This document shows, in pieces, positions 11,815 to 24,965 of a stretch of DNA of 64,000 nucleotides; the stretch's first letter is position 1, and each line of letters opens with the position of its first letter. The stretch spans positions 14,447,041 through 14,511,040 of the forward strand of contig NC_079974.1 of the NCBI RefSeq assembly GCF_029852145.1, given 5' to 3'. The notes below the pieces were generated by a model. It was not told the origin of the DNA, ran no database searches, and was given only the letters and a program-made list of their open reading frames with translations. A program made the position numbers and the translations under genes. The DNA comes from Microplitis mediator. Lineage: Eukaryota > Arthropoda > Insecta > Hymenoptera > Braconidae.

Positions 11815-13270
11815 AGGTTAGTCCCATTGCTGGTCGGCTTAAATTTTTTTTACAAGCTTGGTCACATATCACGTCTGATAGTTTCATCTTAGAAACAATA
11901 TCAGGTTATAAAATAACTTTTTCAACCACACCGGTCCAATCTAAGGAACCTTTTAATAATTTATCTTCTGATAATAAAGATATGAAAAAAGCTAGTGATG
12001 AGCTTGTAGCTTTGAGAACCGTCCAAAAGTGTAAAGATGTGAAAGGTCAGTTTCTTTCTAATATCTTTCTCATCCCTAAAAGTAATGGTAAAATGAGATT
12101 TATTTTAAACTTAAAAAAGCTAAACACTTTTATTGACGTAACTCACTTTAAAATGGAAGATATTAGAACAGCCTTGAAATTAATTTCTGAAGGTTATTTT
12201 ATGGCTAATATTGATTTGCAAGATGCATATTTGATGATTCCTATTCACAAAAGTTTTTGGAAATATCATAGATTCCGCTGGAACGGTCATCTTTATGAAT
12301 TTATTTGCATGCCATGCGGATTAAATACCACTCCGTGGGTATTCACAAAAATCTTGAAGCCAGTTATAAGTATTTTGAGAAGTCAAGGCTGGATGTCAGT
12401 GGTCTACTTGGATGATTAGTGGCTGGTAGCTCTATCCGAATATTTGTGTCAAAAAAATATTGCTACAACCATTAAATTATTGGAGTCACTTTGATTTTTA
12501 ATTAATCATTCCAAAAGTAATTTAACTCCTTCTCGGTTTTGCCAGTTTTTAGGTTTCGTTTTAAATTCAGAGTCTATGACTATAGAAATTAGTCAAAATA
12601 GAAGAGACCATATTTATGATTTGATTACCAAGTTTGAAAGCACCAAAACTTGCTCTATTAGAGATTTTGCTCAATTTGTTGGTGAAATCACTGCTGCTTG
12701 TCCAGGAATTAATTATGGTTGGTTCCATTCTAAGCCCTTTGAGCGAGAAAAATATTTGGCCTTATTAATCGCTAGTGATAATTATGAAGCTGATATGCAC
12801 TTATCCACTTCTTTGCAAAAAGAATTTTCTTGGTGGAAGCAAAATATTTTAACTTCCAAAAATATAATTAGACAATCGGTATTTGATCTGACAATTTTTT
12901 CAGACGCATCCCTAATTGGTTGGGGTGCATATTGCAATGGGGAAGTGGCATATGGTAATTGGTCTACACAAGAAAAATCTTTGCACATCAACTGTTTAAA
13001 ACTCTTGGCTGCTTTCAATGGCTTAAAATCATTCGCTTATGAATTGAAAAACTGTGAAATTTTGCTAAAAATTGATAATTCAACTGCAATTGCCTATTTA
13101 AACAAAATGGGAGGTACCAAATTCCAGGATTTGAATAAAATTTCATATGATATTTGGTCTTGGTATGAGCACAGGTGTTTATGGCTTTTTGCAACTTATA
13201 TTCCCTCTCAAGATAATACGGATGCGAATTTAGCATCAAGAATTTGTAACAGGGAAAATTTGAATTTTCC
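11815..13270 (+). pseudogene. DIRS B reverse transcriptase-RNase H (two stops)
   Basis: One frame with a TAG just after the catalytic box (VVYLDD at about 12402-12419) and a TGA near 12492 at a likely Trp. RT motifs: NIFLIPKSNGKMRFILNLKK, ANIDLQDAYLMIPI (motif A) and YEFICMPCGLNTTPWVF (motif B). RNase H: LTIFSDASLIGWGAYC, ILLKIDNSTAIAYLNKMGG and PSQDNTDANLASR. The coding sequence breaks off at about 13265 at the insertion and resumes at 15241 with the D-T-E-W signature. The reading frame otherwise matches DIRS RT-RH order and length. Confidence 0.85.
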
Positions 13271-13610
13271 GCGTTACTACGATTACCTGGTATACGCGCC
13301 GTCGGTAAAACTATAACTACTCCAGGGTTATCCGGGGTAGAGCGCGACTTGTCACCAGGAGTGGTAATTGTAGGGGCTTGTCCGTCAATCCCCCTCTAGT
13401 TGTAAGTAGGAGTTTCCAGATTTCCGGAAGTTGCCGAATTTAATCGAGTGGGTGCACCGTGATAAGTGTCGAAGAGAAAAATCGAGACTAGAACACAACC
13501 GGACAGACCTCCGAAGCCAGTAGACGCACAATAATCTAACAGGTAATTAAAATTATTTTACTTGGATTCTGTGATCGTGGAACCAAGCGATATTATTTCT
13601 CAATATTATA

Positions 13611-14113
13611 GATACCAGGCCATTAGCCGGTATCCTTTATAACTATTACTAATTATCTGGAAAAACAGGTGAAGGAGCATTGATAAAATCGAGAGAGAAA
13701 AGTACGAGAGTAGGAGGATAAAGACGCGAGTGAAGGATTCTAACTACACGGAACAAAGGAACCTGACAAAGCGGAGATAAGGGAACCTGACGAGGACTGG
13801 AGATAACAACAGGAGAAAACACCAGCAATAAACCTCAGGTATTAATTAAATTAATTGTTCTAGGCCCAAGCCAGAATATTAATTTAGTTCCATAAAAATA
13901 CTTAGTCGTTCGTCGGGTAATCCGCGTCTAGGCCCGTTATAAATTAATTAGTCGTAGAATTTTGTTAAAATTAATTTAAGCCAGACGTTTGTCTAATCAG
14001 ATCCAGGCCTTTTAGCCGGATCCAGACGTCGTTGATAATTGCAGGCCATTGCCGGAATTACTGCGTCGTAGAAAATTCTAGGCCCATTGTGCTGAGCGCA
14101 AGCCAGAATTTTC
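13611..14113. repeat. Hairpin family 1: arm-A-GGC-loop-GCC-arm'
   Basis: Six stem-loops at 13611-13634, 13850-13884, 13925-13987, 14000-14022, 14037-14060 and 14071-14113. Each has complementary arms of different sequence around a constant core in which a single unpaired A precedes GGC that pairs with GCC. The best are GATACC/GGTATC, GATCC/GGATC and GAAAATTCT/AGAATTTTC. The fifth is imperfect and the third has a 46-nt loop. Confidence 0.65.
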
Positions 14114-14715
14114 GTGGTCGAGGCCGCGTTAAAATTAGTTGTTAATTAAAACAAATAATTAAAATCAAATAAATTACTTAAACCAAAATTATCGAAATAA
14201 ATAAATTCATTAATTAAGACAAGATTAATAGACGCGAGAAGTCTGAGAGAAAATTTCAATTAATTAATAAATAAAATTATCAATTAAATTAATTAATAAC
14301 TAAAATTATTGAATGAAATTAATTAATAAATTATCATAAATAAAATTAATAACAATAAAAGAAAAATGAGAGTCGAAAACTCAAAGTAGTCAGTAACGCA
14401 TAATTTGAAGTATTGGGTAAACGCGACGTTGAGTTCTCCGATAAAAATTATTACTGAGATGGATAATTGTTAAAAGAAGGAAATGGTTGAAAGTAAAAAT
14501 AATTAATTGAATTAGAAATAAATTAATTAATAAATCTTCTTTTCCAAAAATTAATTAATTTATTATAAAGTCGTGGCGGGAAAGTGATGGCCGGACGCCA
14601 TTTTAATATTGTTTAAAACCAGAGTGTGTGGAAATAAGTCCAGGGAACTAGTGTGAGTGTGCGTGTGTATAGATCCAGGGGATCGATTTTAAATAATTAT
14701 TATTGTTAATAATGT

Positions 14716-14972
14716 TCGTCAGGTACGACGATTTTATATTGTTTTAAACAAATGCCAAAGGTAGTTGGCCAATAGTAATAAAGTCGTGTGCATGTGTGTG
14801 TGATGCCAAAGGTAGTTGGCTTAGTTAAGGTCTAGGAAATCGTCAAAGGTAGTTGACGAGAATAAGGTTTTAAAACGTCAAAGGTAGTTGACGGTAGTTA
14901 TAAGGTATAAGGTTTATAAGGTATATGGTCATAAGGTTTATAAGGTTTATAAGATCGTCAAAGGTAATTGAC
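14716..14972. repeat. Hairpin family 2: covarying stems around an AGGTAG loop
   Basis: Six hairpins: TCGTC/GACGA (14716-14731), GCCAA/TTGGC (14754-14769 and 14805-14820), CGTCAA/TTGACG (14841-14858 and 14876-14893) and GTCAA/TTGAC (14957-14972). The six-base loop is AGGTAC once, AGGTAG four times and AGGTAA once. Stems differ between copies by compensatory changes. Confidence 0.8.
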
Positions 14973-15240
14973 AAATTGTTATAAGGTTTATAAAGATTAA
15001 AAAGGTTTATAAAGTTAAAAGGTTTATTAAATAAATAAAAGGTCAAAAGGTTAATTAAAAAGTGTATTGAAATTATTATAAATTATCCTTCCTCTCCTCT
15101 CTCTTACAATTAATTAATTTACAACGACCCTGATGATCTAAGATCCGGCTCTGGAAGGCCGTTATCACTTACAGTGGCGCCCTTGATAAAGGACGACCAG
15201 AGTAGCAGCATTAGCCCTGTTATAAATTGATAATGCTGAC

Positions 15241-15678
15241 ACAGAATGGACCTTGGCAACATGGGCTTATAATAAAATTACCAGAATTTTAGGTGTTCCC
15301 GAAATAGACCTCTTTGCATCAAAAATGAAAGCTAAATGTGATCTATTTTGTTCTTGGCATCAAGAACCTGATGCATTTTGTATTGATGCATTCACTTTAA
15401 AGTGGACAGGCTTTTATTTCTTTGCCTTTCCTCCTTTTTCTTTGATCTTAAAGGTTTTACAAAAAATTCGAATTGACCAAGCTTGTGGGATTGTCATGGT
15501 TCGTGATTGGCACGCACAACTTTGGTATCCTCTGTGGTTGTCATTATTGGAATCACCTCCAATAATTTTTCAACCTTCGACTAATCTTTTGCTTGGTTTT
15601 GACAGACATATGCAGCATTCATTAGCGGCAAAGCTGACCTTAATGGCAGGAAAATTATCTGCGAGGCTTTCAAGATGA
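15241..15678 (+). pseudogene. DIRS B post-RNase H segment of the RT polyprotein
   Basis: Open from the D-T-E-W start through VPEIDLFASKMKAKCDLFCS, FYFFAFPPFSLILKVLQK and DWHAQLWYPLWLSLL to a stop at 15676-15678. This is the conserved block that follows RNase H in DIRS and Ngaro elements. It is separated from its N-terminal half only by the 2-kb insertion. The end overlaps the recombinase start (ATG at 15675) by 4 bases (ATGA), so the recombinase is probably translated by reinitiation or a coupled mechanism. Confidence 0.75.
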
Positions 15679-16613
15679 AAGGAGTCAAGGACAATGCAGT
15701 TAATCTTCTCCTCAGCTCAATAACTGAATCTACACTAATACAATATATGAAACCCATTTTAGATTGGTCTTCACATTGTAAATCTCAAGGTTTGGATTTA
15801 TATAAACCAACTGACAGCCAAGTTGCGGATTGGTTGTCTGAAAAATTTCAGCTAGGAGCTTCTTATAGCTCTCTTAATACCTGTCGCTCTGCTCTTTCCC
15901 TAATTTGTGGTGAACATATTGGTCAGAGTTCTATATTATCTCGATTTCTGAAGGGCGTCTACAAAAAAAAACCTAGTAAGCCCAGATATAATAAAATTTA
16001 TAGTCTTGATCCGATTCTCAATAAACTTGAGCAAATGAGTCCTCTCAACACTCTTAGTTTATCTGAATTAACACGTAAATTAATTATTCTAATGGCCTTA
16101 GTTACGGCACATCGCAAACAAACCCTCCATTCTGTTAAACGTTCAAATATTAGAAAAATACAAGATGGATATGAAATTGAGATTTTTGATCACATCAAAA
16201 CATCAAGACGTGAATATAATCAACCTCTTCTCATTCTTCCTCGATTCCCTGATAATAGCAAATTATGTGTAGCTACAACGTTAGAAGTTTATTTAAGAGT
16301 TTCATCTGATTTGTTGGAAAATAAAAAAACTGAAGCTTTATTTATAACAACACAGAAACCCTTCAGAGCGGCTTCAAAAAATTCTTTAAGCAGATGGTTG
16401 AAAGAATTTCTATCTGACTGCGGCTTAGCAGATGAATATGCACCCCACAGTATTAGACATGCTTCAACGTCATCAGCTTTAGCTAAAGGTGTTGATTTGT
16501 CCATTATTAAAAACCTTGCTGGCTGGTCTCAAAATTCTAAAGTTTTTGAGAAGTTTTATAGTCGACCGATTATTTGGGACCCGACAGTTTTTGCCAAAAG
16601 AATCTTGTCGTGA
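15675..16613 (+). CDS. DIRS B tyrosine recombinase, frame intact
   Basis: Open reading frame of 312 residues. An N-terminal helical core-binding region is followed by the catalytic domain. The first Arg lies in MALVTAHRKQTL (about residue 147). H-x-x-R is in APHSIRHAST (His 258, Arg 261). A Trp in NLAGWSQN precedes the nucleophile in KFYSRP (Tyr 295). All key residues of the phage-integrase family are present. It would integrate the circular cDNA of the element without target duplication. The ATG overlaps the upstream stop by 4 bases. It is the only gene of this DIRS copy without a visible lesion. Confidence 0.85.
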   Translation: MKGVKDNAVNLLLSSITESTLIQYMKPILDWSSHCKSQGLDLYKPTDSQVADWLSEKFQLGASYSSLNTCRSALSLICGEHIGQSSILSRFLKGVYKKKPSKPRYNKIYSLDPILNKLEQMSPLNTLSLSELTRKLIILMALVTAHRKQTLHSVKRSNIRKIQDGYEIEIFDHIKTSRREYNQPLLILPRFPDNSKLCVATTLEVYLRVSSDLLENKKTEALFITTQKPFRAASKNSLSRWLKEFLSDCGLADEYAPHSIRHASTSSALAKGVDLSIIKNLAGWSQNSKVFEKFYSRPIIWDPTVFAKRILS

Positions 16614-16779
16614 TTGAAAAGCACTTTTTTATTTCAAAATTATGACTTATTATTATTGTTCTTTGTTTATTATTAATTATATTATTTATTTCAATAATAA
16701 ACATTTTGTCCATGCTTAAAATTATTAACAATTTTATCATTTTTTGTCTTTTTTGGTTTCAGATTAAGCTCTGAAAATC

Positions 16780-16884
16780 CTACAATGTGATCTCGCGAAC
16801 GAAACAGGAAATATATTTATATGATCGAGCGAGCCCGCCGAAGGCGGGCGATGCGCGATCGTAATTATATTGATAGTTTCGTTC
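16780..16884 (+). repeat. DIRS B internal complementary region
   Basis: The start (CTACAATGTGATCTCG...) is complementary to the left end at 10231-10257. The rest, including GAGCCCGCCGAAGGCGGGC, is complementary to the right end at about 17110-17188. It mirrors the circle junction of element B. Confidence 0.85.
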
Positions 16885-16998
16885 GAAGAGACCACACCCC
16901 ACCCTCTGAATATTATTTATAAGAAAAAAAAAAAATTATTATTATTATTCTTAATGTAGCCCACCCGTGATCTCTTCTTCTAGAAACAACAACTTTAA

Positions 16999-17190
16999 AC
17001 TAGATGAAGCTGGATATATGTTCAGGTGATAGCGAAGCTAATTTCAATTTGTTTACAGCTGAACTTTGTGGTGACAATTGGCGTATGAGACAGTACTACA
17101 ATGTGATCTCTTTGAACGAAACAATCAATATAATTTCGATCGAGCATCGCCCGCCTTCGGTGGGCTCGCTCGATCATATAATTATATTCC
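16999..17190 (+). repeat. DIRS B right inverted terminal repeat
   Basis: The inverse of 10231-10345 runs to about 17120. The terminal 70 bp contains a strong GC hairpin (GCCCGCCTTCGGTGGGC). Confidence 0.85.
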
Positions 17191-17195
17191 GTAAC

Positions 17196-17434
17196 CGATA
17201 CACGGCATCCCGGTGAAGCGCTTACTGGATGAGAACCGCTATGAGGGAAAACGCGGGCTAGTCCGACCTTGTCGTTGATCACGGAACATAGAGGGGTAAG
17301 GGGCTACAACAAATTCCGGAAGATGGCGTAAATGTAAGACGACTTAAGGAAAGAACACAACAGCTTCTCTCATATGGATGCCGTGTATCGGTTGCGAAAT
17401 ATAATAAGTGTTTTGTTGTAGTTCAAAACACCCA
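17196..17434 (+). repeat. DIRS A right inverted terminal repeat
   Basis: 17235-17395 is the diverged inverse of 5605-5770. The last ~28 bp (AGTGTTTTGTTGTAGTTC...) are complementary to the second half of the ICR at 10189-10218. The stretch at 17196-17215 repeats the CGATACACGGCATCCC motif in direct orientation. Confidence 0.75.
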
Positions 17435-17436
17435 TA

Positions 17437-17692
17437 TTTTAGCCATTGCACAACTAGCCCCATACCATGCTCAACTAGCCCCACTAGTGGGGTACGTTGA
17501 GCAATTTTGAGCGCTCGCGCATTTCCGAGAATAACTTGTAAATTTACACTCGGATCGTTTTTGTGACGCTAGACCTTTTGAAAAAGACTAAACTATGCAC
17601 CTAACAGCACATGAATTGATTAAATCCGAAGCATCGCCTTAAAGTTATAAAAGGTCAGAAAAGGGTTCAACTAGCCCCTCCCTACCCTATCT
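17437..17692 (+). repeat. Right end of the split TIR element
   Basis: It ends in CTAGCCCCTCCCTACCCTA, the inverse of 4512-4535. It holds four CTAGCCCC motifs (two as an inverted pair around ACTAGTGGGG). Confidence 0.6.
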
Positions 17693-18223
17693 TTATATTA
17701 TAAAATTTTTTAATAATGTTGTGATTATGAGAAAAAAAAGTAATTACAATTCATGTTGTGAAAGCTTCTCATTCGCTGTACAAAAAGGGTGCCATCCGAC
17801 CATACCCGGAATGGAAAGGTATAATTTTTATTTCAATAAATGTGAATATTGAATATTTTGGGAGTTTTCATGAAGAAATCTAGGGGGAGATCAGGGACTT
17901 TTGTACGGTTTTTACGTTTTCTTTTGCACGACTCATGATGCGAAGCATCAGAGTGTGCTTTACGATCGAAAAATTTTTTTCGCCTCACTTCGGCAACTAT
18001 TTCAATTATTATACCCTTGTTAGTTCACGGAATTGAGATATTTTGCATACTATTTTGAAGATAATTTGATGGAGATTAATTCCATACTTCTCAAAAATTT
18101 TATTTACTTCAATAAAAACGGAAAAAACATCAAAATAGTTGAAAAAAATTTCCTGTCCGTCGAGTATGGAACCCATATACATGATAACTTGCGAGAAGAT
18201 GCAGTAATTGAATCAAATTTTTT
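17693..18223. other. No gene seen
   Basis: AT-rich sequence without coding motifs or a clear repeat boundary. Confidence 0.4.
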
Positions 18224-19170
18224 TTTAACTTCCCGCTGAAAAAATCGACGATTTTCAAAAAATTCGGGAAGTTATTGGTTTCACCCCGATTTCCAAAAAC
18301 CGGGTTTTTATCATATGTCGACATTTGAAGGTGCTAGGATGCTCTTCTGACATTTTCAGAGCGATGTCTGTGTGTGTGTGTGTGTGTGTGGATGTAAGCC
18401 TCTCATATCTTTTTGATGAATGAACCGATTTAGATAGTTCTTGCGGCATTCGAAAGATATTTTCTGAACTTAGATTTTCAAAAAACTTTTAGACCATTTA
18501 GTGAAATAAACTCTGAGATATTTAAGAAATACGAAAAAAAAAAAATTTTTTTTTTCGTTTTTTTAGATATTGTGAAAACTGTTGAATCGATCAATTCCAA
18601 AATCTAATCAGCTCTAGAACTCGATAAAAGCTTTCGATTGCCACCAAGAACGTCTCAATCAGACAATCCGTTCAAAAGATATCGTTGGAGAAAGAAATAG
18701 TAGGAAACGGTTTTTTGCAAATATCGTCGAAACGACAAAACCAATCGTTCCTAAAATTTTATCAGCTCAAGACCTCAATAAAACACGTCGATTGCCACCT
18801 CAACCGTCTTAATCGGTCAATTCTTTTACGAGATATCGTTGATTAAAAAAATAGTGAAAAACGTTTTTTTTCCAGATATCTACAGAAAAATTGAATCATT
18901 CGATTTTAAAATCTAATCAGCTCCAGAACTTAATAAAACGCGTCGATTGCCGCCTCAACCATCAAAATCGGTTAATTCGTTCGCGAGATATCGTGGGAGA
19001 TAGAAATGCTAAAAAAGGTTTTTTTAGAAAACAATGCCATACAAAAGTATTTTCGAGCTCGAAGAGCTCGAAAATGTATCCACAATAATGTTTTCGAGCT
19101 CAACGAGCTCAAAAACAGCGGGAAGTTTTGGGGCTGGCCCGCAGGGTTAACCGATAGACCGATTTTTTTT
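18224..19170 (+). repeat. Hairpin-ended interspersed repeat, copy 1
   Basis: It begins TTAACTTCCCGCTGAAAA and ends AGCGGGAAGTT followed by GGGGCTGGCCCGCAGGGT. It contains a short TG run and CGAGCTC palindromes near its 3' end. Copies 2 (21562-23893) and 3 (24186-24965) share the same order. It encodes no protein; the open frames inside are not conserved. Confidence 0.8.
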
Positions 19171-19309
19171 AATTTTTTGAAAGAATTGCAGGTCTCCTAT
19201 TGCAAATGGTTAGGTAACTCAGTGTCGTTTAATTATAATTAATAAAAGAATAAAAAAGGCTGTATAACTATATTTATGTATATCTATGTAAAATTAACAT
19301 GGATGGTGA

Positions 19310-20174
19310 TGTTACGTCCAAGATGACGAAAACACGTTTTTCAGTCCCTTAATTTTGAGTCAAAGCACTTAAGCCATTTACTCGGGTAGCGGGGACCTCG
19401 CTATTTAGTGTCGAGTATGTCAATATACGAAAATAGGATGTACGAGGTGAATGGATGTGTCTTATCACTAGATAAATGAACAATTTATTAAACTTACAGT
19501 TGGTTTATTCAATATAACAATATGTCAGGATACAAGATTTTGCTTGAGCTGGAGACCAGATCGTTGATTAGAATTCGACTCGTATGAAATTGTTGTTGAT
19601 TGAAATTCGATTTAGAATGAGATGTTGTCAGGTGGCTTGATGGTTGGTTACGGTTCTTGAAGGTTGATACTTGTTGATGTGAATGAGCAAAGGGGGTACT
19701 TATACTGGGTAATTGACAATCTGTCTGAATATACTTTTAATATGATGAAATTTTATTTAAATGTGAATAATAAAAATTAAGCAGCAATAATATTCAATAG
19801 AAATAATTTAATTATTTAAATTATTTATAATATTGAATAAACGAATTAAAAATCGAAATTATTTTTAATTAAAATGATTCTATTTAAATTGTATAAATTC
19901 TGAATTTAATATTATAACGACTCGAGCAAGAAATAAAAATTCGATATTTAAAAGATTAAGGTTTCGCGTAATCAAGAGCTTGATAATTAATGGGCGCAGA
20001 GGACTAATTTGCGGCAGCTTTTCTAGGCGCATTTCTAGGCGAGGGGTAACACGCGCGACCTTGAATTGAGATTTGTTACCAAAAACTAATGTTATTTGGA
20101 AGATTTGACGAATTGCGGGGCGTGGTGTAGGAAAAAGGCGTACGTGACCATTTCGGGTAGAAACTTCTAGAACA
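19310..20174 (-). mobile_element. Gypsy-like LTR (antisense), probably a 3' LTR
   Basis: On the minus strand it runs from TGTTCTAGAAG (20174) to GGACGTAACA (19310). A purine tract (CTTGGTGGGGG) lies just before its start, as expected of a polypurine tract. The last ~125 bp resemble the end of the LTR at 39418-40287, and both end in GGACGTAACA. A TATA-like box (CAGTATAAGTA) lies near 19710. About 865 bp, close to the other LTR's 870. No pol genes are recognisable upstream on the minus strand. Confidence 0.5.
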
Positions 20175-20394
20175 ATACCCCCACCAAGAAGAATACACCC
20201 GTTCTCCATGTTATTAGATAGGGACTATTTTAAATTATTAATTACGGATTATCAATTAGATTTAAAGCATAGGTGCTTATTGATTATTAATCTTATCATT
20301 ATTATCTTTCGATTGATTATAATTATTTCTTTTTATCACTATTGATGGAGATGTTATTCATAATTTTAATTATTATGGGTTAGTTATGAGTAAT

Positions 20395-20800
20395 TTTTAT
20401 ATTATTCTTGGTTTAACTAATTAAGGTGGAAATTCGGATCACGATGACATTTTTAGTTTATAATTATTTCAATTATTTATCGAGTTATTCAAAGTGGAAA
20501 TTAATGATAATTTCATATGTGTTAGTGAGAAGCGGAGGGATACATTGCGTAGAGGAGCTTGGAGCTGACCTTCACAGAGCTAATGTAAAGTCGTCTTACG
20601 ATATTTTTAATTATTATGAGATAATTATTGGAAAGATTTATATTATTCTTGGTTTAATTAATTAAGGTGAAAATTCGGACTACGATAGCATTTTTAGGTT
20701 GTAATTATTTCAATTATTTATCGAGTTATTCCAAGTGGAAATTAACAATATTTTCATATGTATTAATGAGAAGCGGAGGGATACATCGTACGGAGGGGCG
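20395..20800 (+). repeat. Two tandem copies of a ~240-bp unit
   Basis: TTTATATTATTCTTGGTTTA at about 20395 and 20637, each followed by GAAATTCGGA/GAAAATTCGGA... and AGAAGCGGAGGGATACAT. Unit length is about 240 bp. It is noncoding. Confidence 0.7.
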
Positions 20801-21561
20801 GTAGAAGATGGGTCAAGCAGCACGCGTCTCCAAATAAGGAGATTTTATAATGATGGCACGCGTCAAAAGAAGAGACCGTGAAAGCGCAAGCGTCAAATAC
20901 AACACTTAGTTGAGTTAGTAGAGACAAAACTATATTCCTACGTATGTGTTAGTGAAAGATAATGGGAACGAAATAGTAGATTCCCTGACTGATCTATACT
21001 GTTTAGCCAGTCGGTATATAAGCTTTTATCCTAATCTCGCGTTTTTTGTCGTTACCCGCTGGGCTATTATAATTCTCTCATGTTGTTATGAATAGGTGGC
21101 TATGAGGTTTATTATCTGTAGAACGTCAAAATTATTATTTATATTTCCTGTCGCGGTATGTTATAGTGGTTTCATGATATGTAGATTATGAATGGTTATC
21201 CTATTTATTTTCTCGTCAGTACGTTAGAATATTGCGTCTCCAATTTTTAATCTGTTTTTTTCTTATTTTATCTAGGTTCTCGTTTTTTTTTGTTTCACAT
21301 CAACAGTCTCAACAATCAACTGACCTTGGGTATATAATATACTCTTTAATAGTTTTCCTTTTTATTTATAAAATTTTTTTTTATTTCTGGAATTTGACAT
21401 GTTACGCCGTAACAGTGATATATCTATACATTATACGTACATTTATTCCACCAGGGGCGCTCGCACATTACCGTCCTAGTACAGCTGTTTTTTTTGCTAA
21501 TTGGTAAGCCTGAATTTTTTCAATTCAATTTTTTTATTTTTTTTTTTATTAACATATATTT
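20801..21561. other. No gene seen
   Basis: AT-rich with a possible core promoter (TATATAAGCTTTTATCC near 21015). No convincing ORF; the frame at 21232-21507 is hydrophobic low-complexity sequence. Confidence 0.35.
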
Positions 21562-23893
<2,332 letters not shown>

Positions 23894-24185
23894 TTTTTTT
23901 TTCGTTATTAATTGAGATATTTTGAGTAGGTTCTTTTATAATTATAAGAAAATACTAATATAATTGAAAAAAAAAAAAAACAAAAACAAAAATTCAATGA
24001 AAGAAAAAATTCCCGCCATTTTTTTATTATTTATTTATTAATTTTATAATAAATGAGCGTTATGAGTCGTGCACTTTTGGATTTTCTAAATTTTTTTCCA
24101 ATTCACCGACATGTATATTTTTTCATTTATTGTTGAACTTTGCGTTGTTATATCTTAACGATGAGATGGTGAATACTTTGTTTTG

Positions 24186-24965
<780 letters not shown>

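Larger units (their letters stand above)
13271..15240 (+). mobile_element. About 2-kb insertion (LTR-like) rich in covarying hairpins
   Basis: It interrupts the DIRS B coding sequence between RNase H and the post-RNase H block. A possible LTR runs from TGTAGGGGCTTG (13370) to CTTACA (15173), immediately followed by GTGGCGCCCTTG, which resembles a retroviral-type primer-binding site. If so, flanking internal scraps lie on both sides (13271-13369 and 15174-15240). There are no ORFs. It holds two families of stem-loops (13611-14113 and 14716-14972). Class uncertain. Confidence 0.5.
10228..17190 (+). mobile_element. DIRS-type retrotransposon B, nested in DIRS A
   Basis: Inserted about 10 bp after the ICR of element A. 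It has inverted ends (10231-10345 and 16999-17190), an ICR at 16780-16884, a spliced gag-like gene, RT-RNase H, and a tyrosine recombinase whose frame is intact. A 2-kb insertion (about 13271-15240) interrupts it after RNase H. The coding sequence is clearly a different DIRS lineage from A. Stops are few and mostly transition-type, which suggests a younger insertion than A. Confidence 0.85.
5605..17434 (+). mobile_element. DIRS-type tyrosine-recombinase retrotransposon A (split by DIRS B)
   Basis: Order: left ITR (5605-5770), gag-like, RT-RNase H, tyrosine recombinase, internal complementary region (10148-10218), then after the nested DIRS B the right ITR (17196-17434). The ICR is complementary to the right end followed by the left end, meaning it mirrors the closed-circle junction. 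That is the defining architecture of DIRS1-like elements, which integrate through a recombinase and not a DDE integrase. Coding parts carry several stops and frameshifts, so the copy is dead. Confidence 0.85.

Noticed and set aside
19880..20209. 109-residue antisense frame starting MENGCILLGGG
   Set aside because: Most of it lies inside the proposed LTR. The start overlaps the purine tract, so at best it is the last residues of a retroelement gene.
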